A DNA stretch of 55,724 bases from Roseovarius sp. MMSF_3359 (GCF_030733385.1 NZ_JASHJC010000020.1:1-55724), one strand, 5' to 3'; positions 34,974 through 45,359 are shown, counted from the first letter of the stretch. Made by a program: numbers and translations. Notes: generated by a model not told the origin, from the letters alone.

Positions 34974-36659
34974 ATGGCACTGGACGAACGCAAAGGCGTG
35001 TGGAAATCGGGCAAGGGCAAGGGACGTCGGACGCCCAAAGGCCGCCAGTTGGAGGATCAGCCCTGGACCGAGATCCAGGCGCTTCTGGGCGATGCGCCGC
35101 GCCGCCGTGATCTGCTGATCGAATACCTGCACCTGATCCAGGACAAGTTCGGCCATTTGTCGGCCGCCCATCTGCGCGCTTTGGCCGAGGAGATGCGGAT
35201 TTCCCAGGCGGAAGTTTACGAGGTTGCGACTTTCTATGCGCATTTTGACGTGGTCAAGGAAGATGAGGCTCCGCCGCCCGCGCTGACCATTCGGGTGTGC
35301 GATTCGCTGGCTTGCGAACTGGCGGGCGCGCAACAGTTGAAATCTGCGCTTGAAGACGGGCTGGACGCATCGCAGGTGCGGGTTCTGCGCGCGCCCTGCA
35401 TGGGCCGCTGCGACACCGCGCCGGTGCTTGAACTTGGCCATAACCACATCGACCATGCCACGCCCGAGAAGGTGCAGGCCGCGATTGCCGCCGATGACAC
35501 CCACGCGCATATCCCGGACTATCAGACCTTTGACACCTATCACGCGGCGGGCGGCTACGAGACGCTGGCCGATGTGCGAGCCAATGGCGATTTCGACACG
35601 ATCCAGCAGACGCTTCTGGACTCGGGGCTTCGTGGCCTGGGTGGCGCAGGCTTCCCATCGGGCCGCAAATGGGGTTTCGTCCGGGCCGCAGAGGGGCCGC
35701 GGTACCTCGCCGTGAATGGTGATGAAGGGGAGCCTGGCACGTTCAAAGATCGCTTTTATCTCGAGCGGGAACCCCATGTTTTCCTTGAAGGAATGCTGAT
35801 CGCCGCCTGGGCGGTCGAGGCGGAAACCTGCTTCATCTACATGCGCGATGAATACCCCGCCGTGTTGGAAATCCTGCGCCGCGAGATCAAGGCGCTGGAA
35901 GACGCTGAAATCGTCAAACCCGGTTACATAGACCTGCGCCGGGGCGCGGGCGCGTATATCTGCGGCGAAGAAAGCGCGATGATCGAGTCGATCGAGGGCA
36001 AGCGCGGATTACCGCGGCACCGCCCACCCTTCGTGGCGCAGGTGGGGGTGTTCAACCGCCCCACGCTCGTCAACAATGTCGAAACCCTGCATTGGGTCTG
36101 CCGCATCCTGCGCGAAGGCGGTGAGATCCTGAGCGGGGTCGAGAAAAACGGCCGCAAGGGCCTGCGGTCCTTCTCGGTCTCGGGCCGGGTGAAGAACCCC
36201 GGTGTGCACCTGCTGCCCGCGGGATCCACCATGTCGGATATCATCGAGGCCTGTGGCGGCATGCTCGACGGGCACAGTTTCAAAGCCTATCAGCCCGGTG
36301 GCCCCTCGGCGGGTCTACTGCCCGCATCAATGGCTGATATCCCGATGGACTTCGATGTGCTGCAGGAACATGGCACTTTCATCGGCTCGGCGGCAATTGT
36401 TGTCCTGTCGGATCAGGACAGTGCGAAAGAGGCCGCGCTCAACATGCTCCGTTTCTTCGAGGATGAAAGCTGCGGACAGTGCACGCCGTGCCGCGTGGGT
36501 TGCGAGAAGGCGGTCAAGCTGATGCAGGCCGACACCTGGGATCAGCCACTGCTGGAAGAACTCTGCAGCGCGATGGCCGATGCGTCGATCTGCGGTCTGG
36601 GGCAGGCCGCGCCCAACCCGATCCGCCTGACGATGAAGCATTTCCCCGACGAGGTGTGA
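34974..36659 (+). CDS. Fused NuoE/NuoF-like (FdsG-FdsB) NADH-dehydrogenase module subunit
   Basis: ATG 34974 with GAGGG upstream gives 561 aa. The frame is open further upstream, but that part lies in non-conserved sequence. Residues about 30-170 are the 24-kDa/NuoE thioredoxin-like [2Fe-2S] domain (VCDSLACELAG ... APCMGRCDTAP). The rest is the 51-kDa/NuoF domain: GLRGLGGAGFPSGRKW, VNGDEGEPGTFKDR, GAGAYICGEESAMIESIEG, and the [4Fe-4S] ligands SCGQCTPCRVGC plus SICGLG. Such fusions are the diaphorase part of NAD-dependent formate dehydrogenases. The molybdenum subunit gene (fdsA), expected next, is missing here. Confidence 0.85.
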   Translation: MALDERKGVWKSGKGKGRRTPKGRQLEDQPWTEIQALLGDAPRRRDLLIEYLHLIQDKFGHLSAAHLRALAEEMRISQAEVYEVATFYAHFDVVKEDEAPPPALTIRVCDSLACELAGAQQLKSALEDGLDASQVRVLRAPCMGRCDTAPVLELGHNHIDHATPEKVQAAIAADDTHAHIPDYQTFDTYHAAGGYETLADVRANGDFDTIQQTLLDSGLRGLGGAGFPSGRKWGFVRAAEGPRYLAVNGDEGEPGTFKDRFYLEREPHVFLEGMLIAAWAVEAETCFIYMRDEYPAVLEILRREIKALEDAEIVKPGYIDLRRGAGAYICGEESAMIESIEGKRGLPRHRPPFVAQVGVFNRPTLVNNVETLHWVCRILREGGEILSGVEKNGRKGLRSFSVSGRVKNPGVHLLPAGSTMSDIIEACGGMLDGHSFKAYQPGGPSAGLLPASMADIPMDFDVLQEHGTFIGSAAIVVLSDQDSAKEAALNMLRFFEDESCGQCTPCRVGCEKAVKLMQADTWDQPLLEELCSAMADASICGLGQAAPNPIRLTMKHFPDEV

Positions 36660-37279
36660 GTACAGGTTTCATCGCGATCAGCGCCCTTAGCGCGCTGATC
36701 TATGGGGCGTTCTTCTGTCAACGCGGGCCGTCCGCGCTTCGCAGTGTTCTGAAAACAGCCGGGGTCGCACTTCTCGCCTGCGCCGCAGCCCTCGCCGACG
36801 CGCCTGCGCTGCTCGTGCTGGGGTTGGGGCTTTCGGCGGTTGGGGATATGGCTTTGTCGCGGGACGGGGACTGCGCTTTCCTGATCGGCCTCGGCAGTTT
36901 TGCCCTCGCACATCTGGCGTATATCCTGCTTTTTGCCGCATTGGCCACGGGTTGGCCCGCCATACTGCCGGGTGTCGTCCTGATCGCCTATGCCATATCG
37001 AGCGAGGTCTGGCTCGCCCCCCATACCGGCGAGATGCGCAGCGCCGTCCGCCTCTATGTAGTGTTGATCACCGGCATGGGCCTTTCGGCGCTGGCGCTAC
37101 CCGCCGCCATGGCACTGGCGCTCATCGGGGCAGGGGCCTTCATGGCGTCCGACACGCTCCTCGCCATTCAGCTCTTTCGCTTGCCACCGGGAAGTCGCTG
37201 GCACATCCCCATCGCCCGCGCGCTCTGGGCGCTCTACTACGCCGCGCAACTCTTGATCTTGTGGGCGTTCATCGGCTGA
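36656..37279 (+). CDS. Lysoplasmalogenase-like (YhhN/TMEM86) membrane protein
   Basis: The GTG at 36656 overlaps the previous stop (GTGA). The 207-aa protein has about seven to eight transmembrane helices with family motifs: GLSAVGDMALS, FALAHLAYILLFA, GAFMASDTLLAIQLF and ALYYAAQLLILW. Family members cleave the vinyl-ether bond of lysoplasmalogens or act on related lipids. Its coupling to the FdsGB-like gene is odd, and the functional link is unclear. Confidence 0.82.
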   Translation: MSTGFIAISALSALIYGAFFCQRGPSALRSVLKTAGVALLACAAALADAPALLVLGLGLSAVGDMALSRDGDCAFLIGLGSFALAHLAYILLFAALATGWPAILPGVVLIAYAISSEVWLAPHTGEMRSAVRLYVVLITGMGLSALALPAAMALALIGAGAFMASDTLLAIQLFRLPPGSRWHIPIARALWALYYAAQLLILWAFIG

Positions 37280-37351
37280 GGCTTCCATCTGGCGCTGATC
37301 CGCATTAGGTGGAAGAAAAGCACTGGCACAAAGGCCGCAGCGAGGGGACGC

Positions 37352-38590
<1,239 letters not shown>

Positions 38591-38627
38591 CCGCGCCCGC
38601 CGCGTCTGATGTGACCGGCGGCCCGGC

Positions 38628-39530
38628 ATGAGCGACTGGCTGATCTCGCTTGAGGGAACCGAGCAGGGCAAATCGCTTGCGTTGGCGCTGGCCCTGGCCG
38701 CGGCGTTCCTGCACGCGGTGTTCGGTGCGCTGCAGAAGGGGCGTTTTGATCCCTGGCTGACCCGCGGGGCGATTGACGTCTGGCTCTTCCTGCTGGCGGC
38801 CCCCTTCGCCATTTTTGTCGTGCCGCTGCCCGAGCCGCACATGTGGCCGATCTTTGCGGGCGCGGTGGTCATTCACGTCATCTACAAGATCTTGCAGGCG
38901 CAGGCCTATGTGAAGGGGGCCTATACCGTCGTTTATCCGGTGGTCCGCGGCACCGGGCCGCTTTTTGCCGTCATCGGCGCCTATCTGATCTTCTCGGAAA
39001 CCTTCACGCTGACGCAGTGGCTTGGGATCGCCGTTTTGCTAACGGGGATTTTTGGCCTGGCGGTCTATAACCTGATCTTCCTGGTCACCGATCGCGACAC
39101 GTTGCCGATCGCGCTCTTCCTTGCGGTGCTGACTGGCCTGATGGTCGCGCTTTACACGACCTACGACGCCTACGGCATCCGCGCGACCGCCGATCCGTTT
39201 TCCTTCATTGCCTGGTTTTTCATGTTCGAGGGCATGACCTTGCCGACGGTTGCCTATCTGCGCTGGCGCAGGATGCCGGACCGCCCGCCGATGGTGCCGC
39301 TCCTGCGCCGGGGTTTCATCGGTGCATTGCTGGCGTTTTCGTCCTTCGGGTCGATCATGCTGGCCACACGGCTGGACAAGGTGGGTGAAGCGGCGGTACT
39401 GCGCGAGACATCCGTGGTCTTTGCCGCCCTGATCGGCTGGCTGGTGCTGCGCGAAACGGTGGGACCGCGCCGAATTGCCCTGATGGCATTGATTGCCGCG
39501 GGCGCGGTCATAGTTGAGATGGGCGGGTAG
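38628..39530 (+). CDS. EamA-family (DMT superfamily) transporter
   Basis: The 300-aa protein has about ten transmembrane helices in two EamA repeats. The first half contains FLHAVFGALQKGRFDPWLTRG and GAYTVVYPVVRGTGPLFAVI. The second ends with VGEAAVLRETSVVFAALIGW and a GPRRIALMALIAAGAVIVE helix. It is a drug/metabolite exporter of unknown substrate. It follows ftsY after 37 bases and precedes yciB. Confidence 0.85.
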   Translation: MSDWLISLEGTEQGKSLALALALAAAFLHAVFGALQKGRFDPWLTRGAIDVWLFLLAAPFAIFVVPLPEPHMWPIFAGAVVIHVIYKILQAQAYVKGAYTVVYPVVRGTGPLFAVIGAYLIFSETFTLTQWLGIAVLLTGIFGLAVYNLIFLVTDRDTLPIALFLAVLTGLMVALYTTYDAYGIRATADPFSFIAWFFMFEGMTLPTVAYLRWRRMPDRPPMVPLLRRGFIGALLAFSSFGSIMLATRLDKVGEAAVLRETSVVFAALIGWLVLRETVGPRRIALMALIAAGAVIVEMGG

Positions 39531-39548
39531 GATAGGAGAAATCCGGCA

Positions 39549-40154
39549 ATGGCCGAGAAGCAGATTGATGGAAAAGTGAAAACGGCGCTGGAACTGGGGC
39601 CGATTCTGGCGTTCTTCGTCGCCTATCTGTGGCTCAAGGACACTGTCTTTACCATCGGTGGTACGGAATATGCCGGATTTGTCGTGGTGACGGCCGGGTT
39701 TATCCCCATTTTCCTGGCCTCGATGGCGATCCTCTGGAAGTTGACCGGGCATCTGTCGAAGATGCAGGTGGTCACGGCGGTCCTGATCGTGGTCTTTGGG
39801 GGGCTTAGCGTCTGGTTCAATGATCCGAAGTTTTTCAAGATGAAACCGACGATCGTCTACCTGCTTTTCGGGGGTGTTTTGGCCCTGGGCCTGATGCGGG
39901 GTACATCCTACCTGCAATCCGTGATGGAAGGGTTGATGCCGCTCACGGACGAGGGGTGGATGATTCTGACCCGTCGGTTGATGTATTTCTTCCTCGCACT
40001 GGCGGTGCTGAACGAGGTGGTCTGGCGCACCCAAAGCGAAGAGATCTGGGTCTATTTCAAGACATTTGGCCTGACCGCCGCGATTTTCCTTTTTTTCATG
40101 ACGCAGGGGCGGTTGTTCAACGAACACGGCACCGGAGAAGACGAAACGGAATAA
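39549..40154 (+). CDS. yciB: Inner-membrane-spanning protein YciB/IspZ
   Basis: In this 201-aa protein of the intracellular septation protein A family, LELGPILAFFVAYLWLKDTV at the N-terminus, FNDPKFFKMKPTIVYLLFG in the middle, and WMILTRRLMYFFLALAVLNE toward the end are typical. It has about five helices. It is implicated in envelope homeostasis and cell-size control. A TAGGAGA site precedes the start. Confidence 0.93.
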   Translation: MAEKQIDGKVKTALELGPILAFFVAYLWLKDTVFTIGGTEYAGFVVVTAGFIPIFLASMAILWKLTGHLSKMQVVTAVLIVVFGGLSVWFNDPKFFKMKPTIVYLLFGGVLALGLMRGTSYLQSVMEGLMPLTDEGWMILTRRLMYFFLALAVLNEVVWRTQSEEIWVYFKTFGLTAAIFLFFMTQGRLFNEHGTGEDETE

Positions 40155-40244
40155 CGGTCAATCAGCCCTGCCACCAATCGGATTTCCCACGAAATCACAT
40201 AGACTTGCCGACTTTAGGCCGCAATTCGCGCCTATGCCGGGGGC

Positions 40245-40877
40245 ATGATTAAGCAACTTGCGAACCGCCTGTGGCACCTGGCCACGTCAATCCCACCGAT
40301 CAAACCCGGGAACCTCTTGCCGGTCCTGGTCATGGTGATGCTCTGGGTGGGCCTGCGGTTTTGCGGTGTTTCCGAAGAACAGTCATTTGTGATCGGCTGC
40401 GTGACGGCGCAGGCCTACACGATCTGGCGCAACCTGCCCGGGGCGGCGCTCAGCCTGCAACATGTCGAACGTGGCAAGCCGCGCATGCTCGTCATCCCGG
40501 TCTCGATCATCATCGCTGTTGCGGGTCTGCAGCTCTGGCTGGGAAGCCCGTTATTCACGCAGCGGGTCGTGACCGTGTTCTGCCTGCTGTTCCTGCTGGT
40601 GATGATCTGGGGCATCCTGCGGGAGCAGGAGATGCTGGACCGTGTCGTGCCGGAAGGGCGCATGCCGCAACAGATCTGCGCGCCGGTCAGCCTTCTGCGG
40701 ATCAACGCAATTGTCGCCGCTGTGGTGATTGGTGTGAACGAGATGCTGATTGCCTTTGAAACCCTCGCCGTCTGGATCAGTGTCATGCCGCTTCTGGTGC
40801 TGGCCCTGCACGCCTTCTACTGGTTGATGGTGCTGTCGATCCTGCCCACCGCAAGCGATCAGCAAAAGCGCGCCTGA
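40245..40877 (+). CDS. Multi-span membrane protein of unknown function (210 aa)
   Basis: There are about five hydrophobic segments (LLPVLVMVMLWVGLRFCGV, VIPVSIIIAVAGLQLWLG, VVTVFCLLFLLVMIWGIL, INAIVAAVVIGVNEMLIAF and a final VMPLLVLALHAFYWLMV). No recognisable catalytic motif is present. It lies after yciB on the same strand and converges with the hydrolase gene. It appears to be a lineage-specific protein. Confidence 0.7.
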   Translation: MIKQLANRLWHLATSIPPIKPGNLLPVLVMVMLWVGLRFCGVSEEQSFVIGCVTAQAYTIWRNLPGAALSLQHVERGKPRMLVIPVSIIIAVAGLQLWLGSPLFTQRVVTVFCLLFLLVMIWGILREQEMLDRVVPEGRMPQQICAPVSLLRINAIVAAVVIGVNEMLIAFETLAVWISVMPLLVLALHAFYWLMVLSILPTASDQQKRA

Positions 40878-40888
40878 GGCTTCGGCAT

Positions 40889-41827
40889 CTAGGGCACCCT
40901 GTCCCCGCCAGGTAATCCCGGTCGCACCATCGAAAGCGGAATGATCCGCGACCAGCGCGGCTCTGGCTGTGTTGGCAGCACCGATTGCAAATGCCCAAGA
41001 TCGACCTGGGCGCTGCGCCGCAACAGCGCGCGATAGAGGCTGAACACCCCGGGCCGCATATAGGACGACCAATGCGATATCCGCGTCGCCGGAGACGCGA
41101 TGCGAAACCCGCAGCGCCGCAATTTGTCCAGGGTTTGCGGATGGTCCATCTGCAGGGTCAGTGTGTTGACCCGCTGAGGCATAGCATGGGCAAGCGATCG
41201 GTCATGCCGTCGCGGCGACGACACGAGCCGTTCCAGCATGAAATCAAAGAGATCGTTTTCCCGGCTGGTGATGTTGATGAATTCCGCTGTTTTCCCAGCA
41301 GGGCTTTCAACTGCTTCCTCGGCCAGACTGCCGAATTCCGCCCCGGACAAGAGGATAACACGACCAACACTGCCTGTCGGGAGCCGGGGCAGGGCACTCA
41401 ACAACACACGCGCGCCCAGGGAATGGGTAAGGGCGTGGATTTCGCGCTCCGGGGCCAGTTGTTGGATTTTCGCGATCAGGTCGGCCAAGGCCCGTCCGGC
41501 GATCCGGGCTTGCCCATAGGCCTGCCAGATCGTGCCGCGGGCGGGCCATCCAAAGGCGATCCCCAAACCTTCGCGACTGACCCCGCTGCCAAAGCCCAGC
41601 CCCCGTGGCCAGCTTCGTGCCGTGCGGCTTTCGCGCCGGGTTTTCATCCCTAGGATGCTGTCATGTGGACAGGCGGATGCGTGGCCGGGTTCGTACTTGT
41701 AGCCGTGCACCATGAGGATGACCGGCCCCGGCTGTTGCAGCCCGCGCAGAAGCATCGGAATCAGCGGGCGTTTCATGCCGTGCAGTTCCGCGCCATTGGG
41801 GCCTGAATTGATCCTGAGAAGCGGCAT
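40889..41827 (-). CDS. Alpha/beta hydrolase (312 aa)
   Basis: It has the serine-hydrolase nucleophile elbow THSLGARVLL near residue 165, a preceding MVHGYKYEPG oxyanion-strand motif near 40, an IAFGWPARGTIWQAYG region, and late His residues (HSDxx-like region not clear). No signal peptide is seen. The fold assignment is firm and the substrate is unknown. The gene is divergent from metZ and its riboswitch. Confidence 0.75.
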   Translation of the reverse strand: MPLLRINSGPNGAELHGMKRPLIPMLLRGLQQPGPVILMVHGYKYEPGHASACPHDSILGMKTRRESRTARSWPRGLGFGSGVSREGLGIAFGWPARGTIWQAYGQARIAGRALADLIAKIQQLAPEREIHALTHSLGARVLLSALPRLPTGSVGRVILLSGAEFGSLAEEAVESPAGKTAEFINITSRENDLFDFMLERLVSSPRRHDRSLAHAMPQRVNTLTLQMDHPQTLDKLRRCGFRIASPATRISHWSSYMRPGVFSLYRALLRRSAQVDLGHLQSVLPTQPEPRWSRIIPLSMVRPGLPGGDRVP

Positions 41828-41949
41828 TGCGAGGGGTCCGATGGCAGTTCGCGTGTTTAACCGCGGATTTTACGGCGAATATGCTGAAGCGCGCGTTAAG
41901 GCAGGGCGCACGCGGTTGACGCCTCTCCGGTGCGGCGCTAAAGAGCGGT

Positions 41950-42006
41950 TGTGGCGATTTGTTACCGGATTGCGGGCCACGTTAAACATCACCGCTAAAG
42001 AGGTCA
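41950..42006 (+). ncRNA. SAM-II riboswitch upstream of metZ
   Basis: The sequence fits the SAM-II aptamer. P1 is GTGGC (41951-41955) with GCCAC (41976-41980). The conserved GATTTGTTACCGGATTGC loop lies between them, then CGTTAAACATCACCGCTAAAG, which forms the pseudoknot and ends near 42001. It lies 75 bases before the metZ ATG and would repress metZ when S-adenosylmethionine is abundant. Downstream, GGTCA (42002-42006) can pair with TGACC and GGAG with CTCC, a candidate expression platform before a run of seven T. Confidence 0.9.
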
Positions 42007-42077
42007 GACGGAGGAACTCCTTTCGCTTGACCGCGACTGGGGTTTTTTTGTGGGCGGGAGCCGCCCGGAGGACGACA

Positions 42078-43259
42078 ATGAGCGACGATTGGAACACACG
42101 CACCAAGCTGGTTCATGGCGGCACCCGCCGCAGCCAGTATAACGAGGTGAGCGAGGCGATTTTTCTCACGCAGGGGTTTGTCTACGACAGTGCCGAGGCG
42201 GCCGAAGCGCGGTTTCTGGAGAGCGGCCCGGACGAGTTCATCTATGCCCGCTATGGCAACCCGACCGTTGCCATGTTCGAAGAACGCATTGCCGCGCTTG
42301 AAGGTGTCGAAGACGCCTTTGCCACCGCCAGCGGCATGGCAGCCGTTTCCGGCGCGCTCACTTCGATGCTGAAGGCGGGCGATCATGTGGTCGCCGCGCG
42401 CGCGCTTTTCGGGTCGTGTCTCTATGTGCTCGAAGAAATCCTGACGCGCTACGGGGTCGAGGTGACCTTTGTCAATGGTCCCGACCTCGACGGGTGGCGC
42501 GGGGCCATTCGCGCCGACACCAAGGTTGTTTTTTTCGAAACCATCGCCAACCCGACCCTCGAAGTGGTCGATATCGAGGCGGTCTCCAAGCTCGCCCATG
42601 CGGTGGGCGCGCAGGTTGTGGTGGACAATGTTTTTGCCACGCCGGTGTTTTCGCGCGCCATCGAACAGGGCGCCGATGTGGTGGTCTATTCCGCGACCAA
42701 ACATATCGACGGGCAGGGCCGTGCATTGGGCGGCGTGATTCTTGGGTCGCGCGAGTATATCCGCGGCACGGTCGAGCCCTATATGAAGCATACCGGCGGT
42801 TCGATGTCGCCCTTCACCGCCTGGGTCATGCTGAAGGGGCTTGAGACGATCGACCTGCGAGTCCGGGCGCAGGCCAGGTCGGCACTTGCCCTGAGCGAGG
42901 CCTTGCAGGCGCATCCCAAGCTCAGCCGGGCGATTTATCCCGGCCATCCCAGCCATGCGCAGAATGATCTGGTCACCCGACAGATGGGCAAGGGCGGCAC
43001 CGTTGTGGCACTGGAGCTGGCAGGCGGCAAGGAGGCGGCGTTTCGTTTTGTGAATGCGCTGCAGATTGTCCTCATCTCCAACAACCTCGGGGATGCCAAG
43101 TCGATCATCACGCACCCTGCAACGACCACGCATCAGCGCCTGCCGGACGACCAGAAGGCCGCGCTTGGGATCACGCCCGGGCTGGTCCGGTTGAGCGTCG
43201 GCATCGAGGATACCGACGACCTGATTGCAGACGTGATGCAGGCGCTTGAGACGGTCTGA
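42078..43259 (+). CDS. metZ: O-succinylhomoserine sulfhydrylase
   Basis: The ATG at 42078 follows a GGAGGAC site. The upstream open frame covers the riboswitch and is not coding. The 393-aa Cys/Met-metabolism PLP enzyme has YARYGNPTVAMFEERIAALE, TASGMAAVSGAL, the PLP Lys in VVYSATKHIDGQGR, and the C-terminal SVGIEDTDDLIADV. It makes homocysteine from O-succinylhomoserine and sulfide in methionine synthesis. The riboswitch supports this role. Confidence 0.95.
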   Translation: MSDDWNTRTKLVHGGTRRSQYNEVSEAIFLTQGFVYDSAEAAEARFLESGPDEFIYARYGNPTVAMFEERIAALEGVEDAFATASGMAAVSGALTSMLKAGDHVVAARALFGSCLYVLEEILTRYGVEVTFVNGPDLDGWRGAIRADTKVVFFETIANPTLEVVDIEAVSKLAHAVGAQVVVDNVFATPVFSRAIEQGADVVVYSATKHIDGQGRALGGVILGSREYIRGTVEPYMKHTGGSMSPFTAWVMLKGLETIDLRVRAQARSALALSEALQAHPKLSRAIYPGHPSHAQNDLVTRQMGKGGTVVALELAGGKEAAFRFVNALQIVLISNNLGDAKSIITHPATTTHQRLPDDQKAALGITPGLVRLSVGIEDTDDLIADVMQALETV

Positions 43260-43353
43260 CGCTCCGACAGGACACCACCGCCGCTTGTCTTTTCGCAAAT
43301 TGCGCTAATTCTGATCCATCGGGTCGCTTTTGAAGTACCCGATGACGAGATTA

Positions 43354-43380
43354 GCAATTTCAATTTGCAGACGTTATATA
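43354..43380 (+). promoter_or_regulatory. Candidate regulatory inverted repeat and -10 region before folE2
   Basis: GCAATTTCAATTTGC (43354-43368) is an imperfect inverted repeat, followed by TATATA (43375-43380). It sits 30-60 bases before the folE2 ATG in locally AT-rich DNA. A Zur-type control is expected for folE2 in many bacteria, but the match to a Zur box is too weak to claim. Confidence 0.3.
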
Positions 43381-43410
43381 GGCGTTTGGCGCAGGAAATA
43401 GGGATCGGTC

Positions 43411-44511
43411 ATGACGATGCAGCCAACAGAAGTAAAGAAGGCCCCGGAGCGTGAAGAAGCCCATGAGGCGCTGTCGGTGTTGCAGGCATGGGCCCGGTCC
43501 GTGACGCCCGAAGAGATTGCCGCGCTCGACCCGTCGATTTCGCGGCTGCTGCCAGAAAACGCCGTATCGAATTACCCGGCGCTGGCCCGTGCTTATCCTG
43601 AGGATTTCGAGGTCGACCCCGCGTATCGCGCATCGCTACCCGATCTGCAAAATGGCCCGAGTTCCCTGATCCGTGGGGCCAAGCAGCATTTGCAGCATGT
43701 CGGCATCTCGAATTTCCGCCTGCCGATCAGCTTCCACACGCGCGATAATGGCGATCTGACGCTGGAAACCTCGGTGACCGGCACGGTCAGCCTTGAGGCC
43801 GGCAAGAAGGGCATCAACATGTCCCGCATAATGCGGTCCTTCTACAAACATGCTGAAAAGACCTTCAGCTTCGAGGTGATCGAGGCGGCATTAAAGGACT
43901 ACATCGCCGATCTCGATAGTTTCGATGCCCGCATCCAGATGCGGTTTTCCTATCCCATGAAGATCAAATCCCTGCGCTCGGGCCTCGAAGGGTTCCAATT
44001 CTACGACATCGCGTTGGAACTGGTTGAGCAGGGTGGAGCGCACCGCAAGTTCATGCATCTCGACTACGTCTATTCCTCGACCTGCCCCTGCTCGCTGGAG
44101 CTGAGCGAACATGCCCGGCAATCGCGCGGGCAGCTGGCAACACCGCATTCGCAACGCTCGGTGGCGCGGCTGTCGGTCGAGGTTCTGGGCGAGGATTGCC
44201 TGTGGTTCGAGGACCTGATCGACCTCGCCCGCGCGGCCGTGCCGACAGAAACCCAGGTGATGGTCAAACGCGAAGACGAACAGGCTTTTGCCGAGTTGAA
44301 CGCCGCCAACCCGATTTTCGTCGAGGACGCCGCGCGGCTTTTCTGCGAAGGCTTGCAGAAGGACGAACGGATCGGTGATTTTCGGGTGATCGCCAGCCAC
44401 CAGGAAAGCCTGCACAGCCACGATGCGGTCAGCGTCCTGACCGAAGGGCCGACCTTTGCCGCGGACAGTCTGGACCCCAAGCTCTTCAACACGCTTTTCC
44501 ACGTGGGATAA
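43411..44511 (+). CDS. folE2: GTP cyclohydrolase IB (FolE2)
   Basis: The 366-aa protein matches the FolE2 family. It has an N-terminal NGPSSLIRGAKQHLQHVGIS, FRLPISFHTRDNGDLTLETS, the MSRIMRSF helix, the catalytic-Cys motif SSTCPCSLELSEHARQ, TPHSQRSVA, and ESLHSHDAVSV at the end. It makes dihydroneopterin triphosphate for folate and 7-deazapurine synthesis without the strict zinc need of FolE. It stands alone with its own terminator. Confidence 0.96.
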   Translation: MTMQPTEVKKAPEREEAHEALSVLQAWARSVTPEEIAALDPSISRLLPENAVSNYPALARAYPEDFEVDPAYRASLPDLQNGPSSLIRGAKQHLQHVGISNFRLPISFHTRDNGDLTLETSVTGTVSLEAGKKGINMSRIMRSFYKHAEKTFSFEVIEAALKDYIADLDSFDARIQMRFSYPMKIKSLRSGLEGFQFYDIALELVEQGGAHRKFMHLDYVYSSTCPCSLELSEHARQSRGQLATPHSQRSVARLSVEVLGEDCLWFEDLIDLARAAVPTETQVMVKREDEQAFAELNAANPIFVEDAARLFCEGLQKDERIGDFRVIASHQESLHSHDAVSVLTEGPTFAADSLDPKLFNTLFHVG

Positions 44512-44557
44512 ACACGCGGCCCGATTTCGTGCCAACCTGCCAAAGAAATCGTCAGTC

Positions 44558-44597
44558 CGCAGTGCGGACCGGCGAAACTCCGCACTGCGTGCTTTTT
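44558..44597 (+). terminator. Rho-independent terminator after folE2
   Basis: CGCAGTGCGGA (44558-44568) and TCCGCACTGCG (44579-44589) form a perfect 11-bp stem with a ten-base loop, followed by TGCTTTTT. Confidence 0.85.
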
Positions 44598-44678
44598 CCA
44601 TGTTGACCCGGGCGCCCGCAGGGTGTGAATCGCGTTTTGCGGTTTATCTTTTGCCGACTCAACAACCAGGAATTGAAA

Positions 44679-45359
44679 ATGAACCCTGTATCGACCCAAT
44701 TGGAAATGTCCGCCGCCAGTATCCGCCTCGCCGGGTACATGATCGAAAGCAATCTGCGGATCGCGCAGGCGCTAGGCGAAGCTGCGCTCATGGCCAACCC
44801 GTTTGCGATCCCTGCGGATTTGCGCAAGCAAGTGGTGAAGCCGGTCTCGCGCAAGGTCAAAGCCGCGGCACCGGTCGCAAAAACCGCGCCCGCCAAGGCG
44901 AAAAAGGCGGCGCCCAACGCGGCCAACAAGTCCAAGGCGGTGGCAGCGCCGAAATCCACACCTGCCAAGCGCAAGCCGGTGAGCCGGGTTACGGTCGCGC
45001 CGGTCCCTGCAAAAGAACCCGCCGCGCCGGTGAAGAAGGCAAGCAAGCCCGCCCGCCCCGCAACGCCGAAGGCGCCCGCAGCGAAACCGCGTCACGCGAA
45101 AGCCGGCGACGTCGCAGCACCCGCGTTCAAATCCCGTGTTGCGCGACCCGCTGCGGAACCCAAATCACCCGCGAAAGAGGCGCCCACCACTGCCCCGGTT
45201 GCCAAGGTGACCGCGCCCCAAGCCAAGGCCGAGGCGCCCAAGCCCGCTGTTGCCAAGAACGCTGAGACAAGTGCCAAGCCGACCGTGAACAAGGCACACC
45301 GCGCGCCTTCGGCCCCGCCCGCGATGCCCAAGCGCGACAAAACACCCGGCAAGGGCTAG
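44679..45359 (+). CDS. Phasin-like protein with long Lys/Ala/Pro-rich (histone H1-like) tail
   Basis: ATG 44679 has AGGA seven bases upstream. The first 55 residues (VSTQLEMSAASIRLAGYMIE, then NLRIAQALGEAALMANPFAI) form an amphipathic helix region like small phasins. The remaining 170 residues are low-complexity repeats of Ala, Lys, Pro and Thr (AAPVAKTAPAKAKKAAP style), as in PhaF-type or histone H1-like proteins. It may coat polyhydroxyalkanoate granules and bind DNA. No pha genes are nearby, so this is inferred from composition. Confidence 0.6.
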   Translation: MNPVSTQLEMSAASIRLAGYMIESNLRIAQALGEAALMANPFAIPADLRKQVVKPVSRKVKAAAPVAKTAPAKAKKAAPNAANKSKAVAAPKSTPAKRKPVSRVTVAPVPAKEPAAPVKKASKPARPATPKAPAAKPRHAKAGDVAAPAFKSRVARPAAEPKSPAKEAPTTAPVAKVTAPQAKAEAPKPAVAKNAETSAKPTVNKAHRAPSAPPAMPKRDKTPGKG

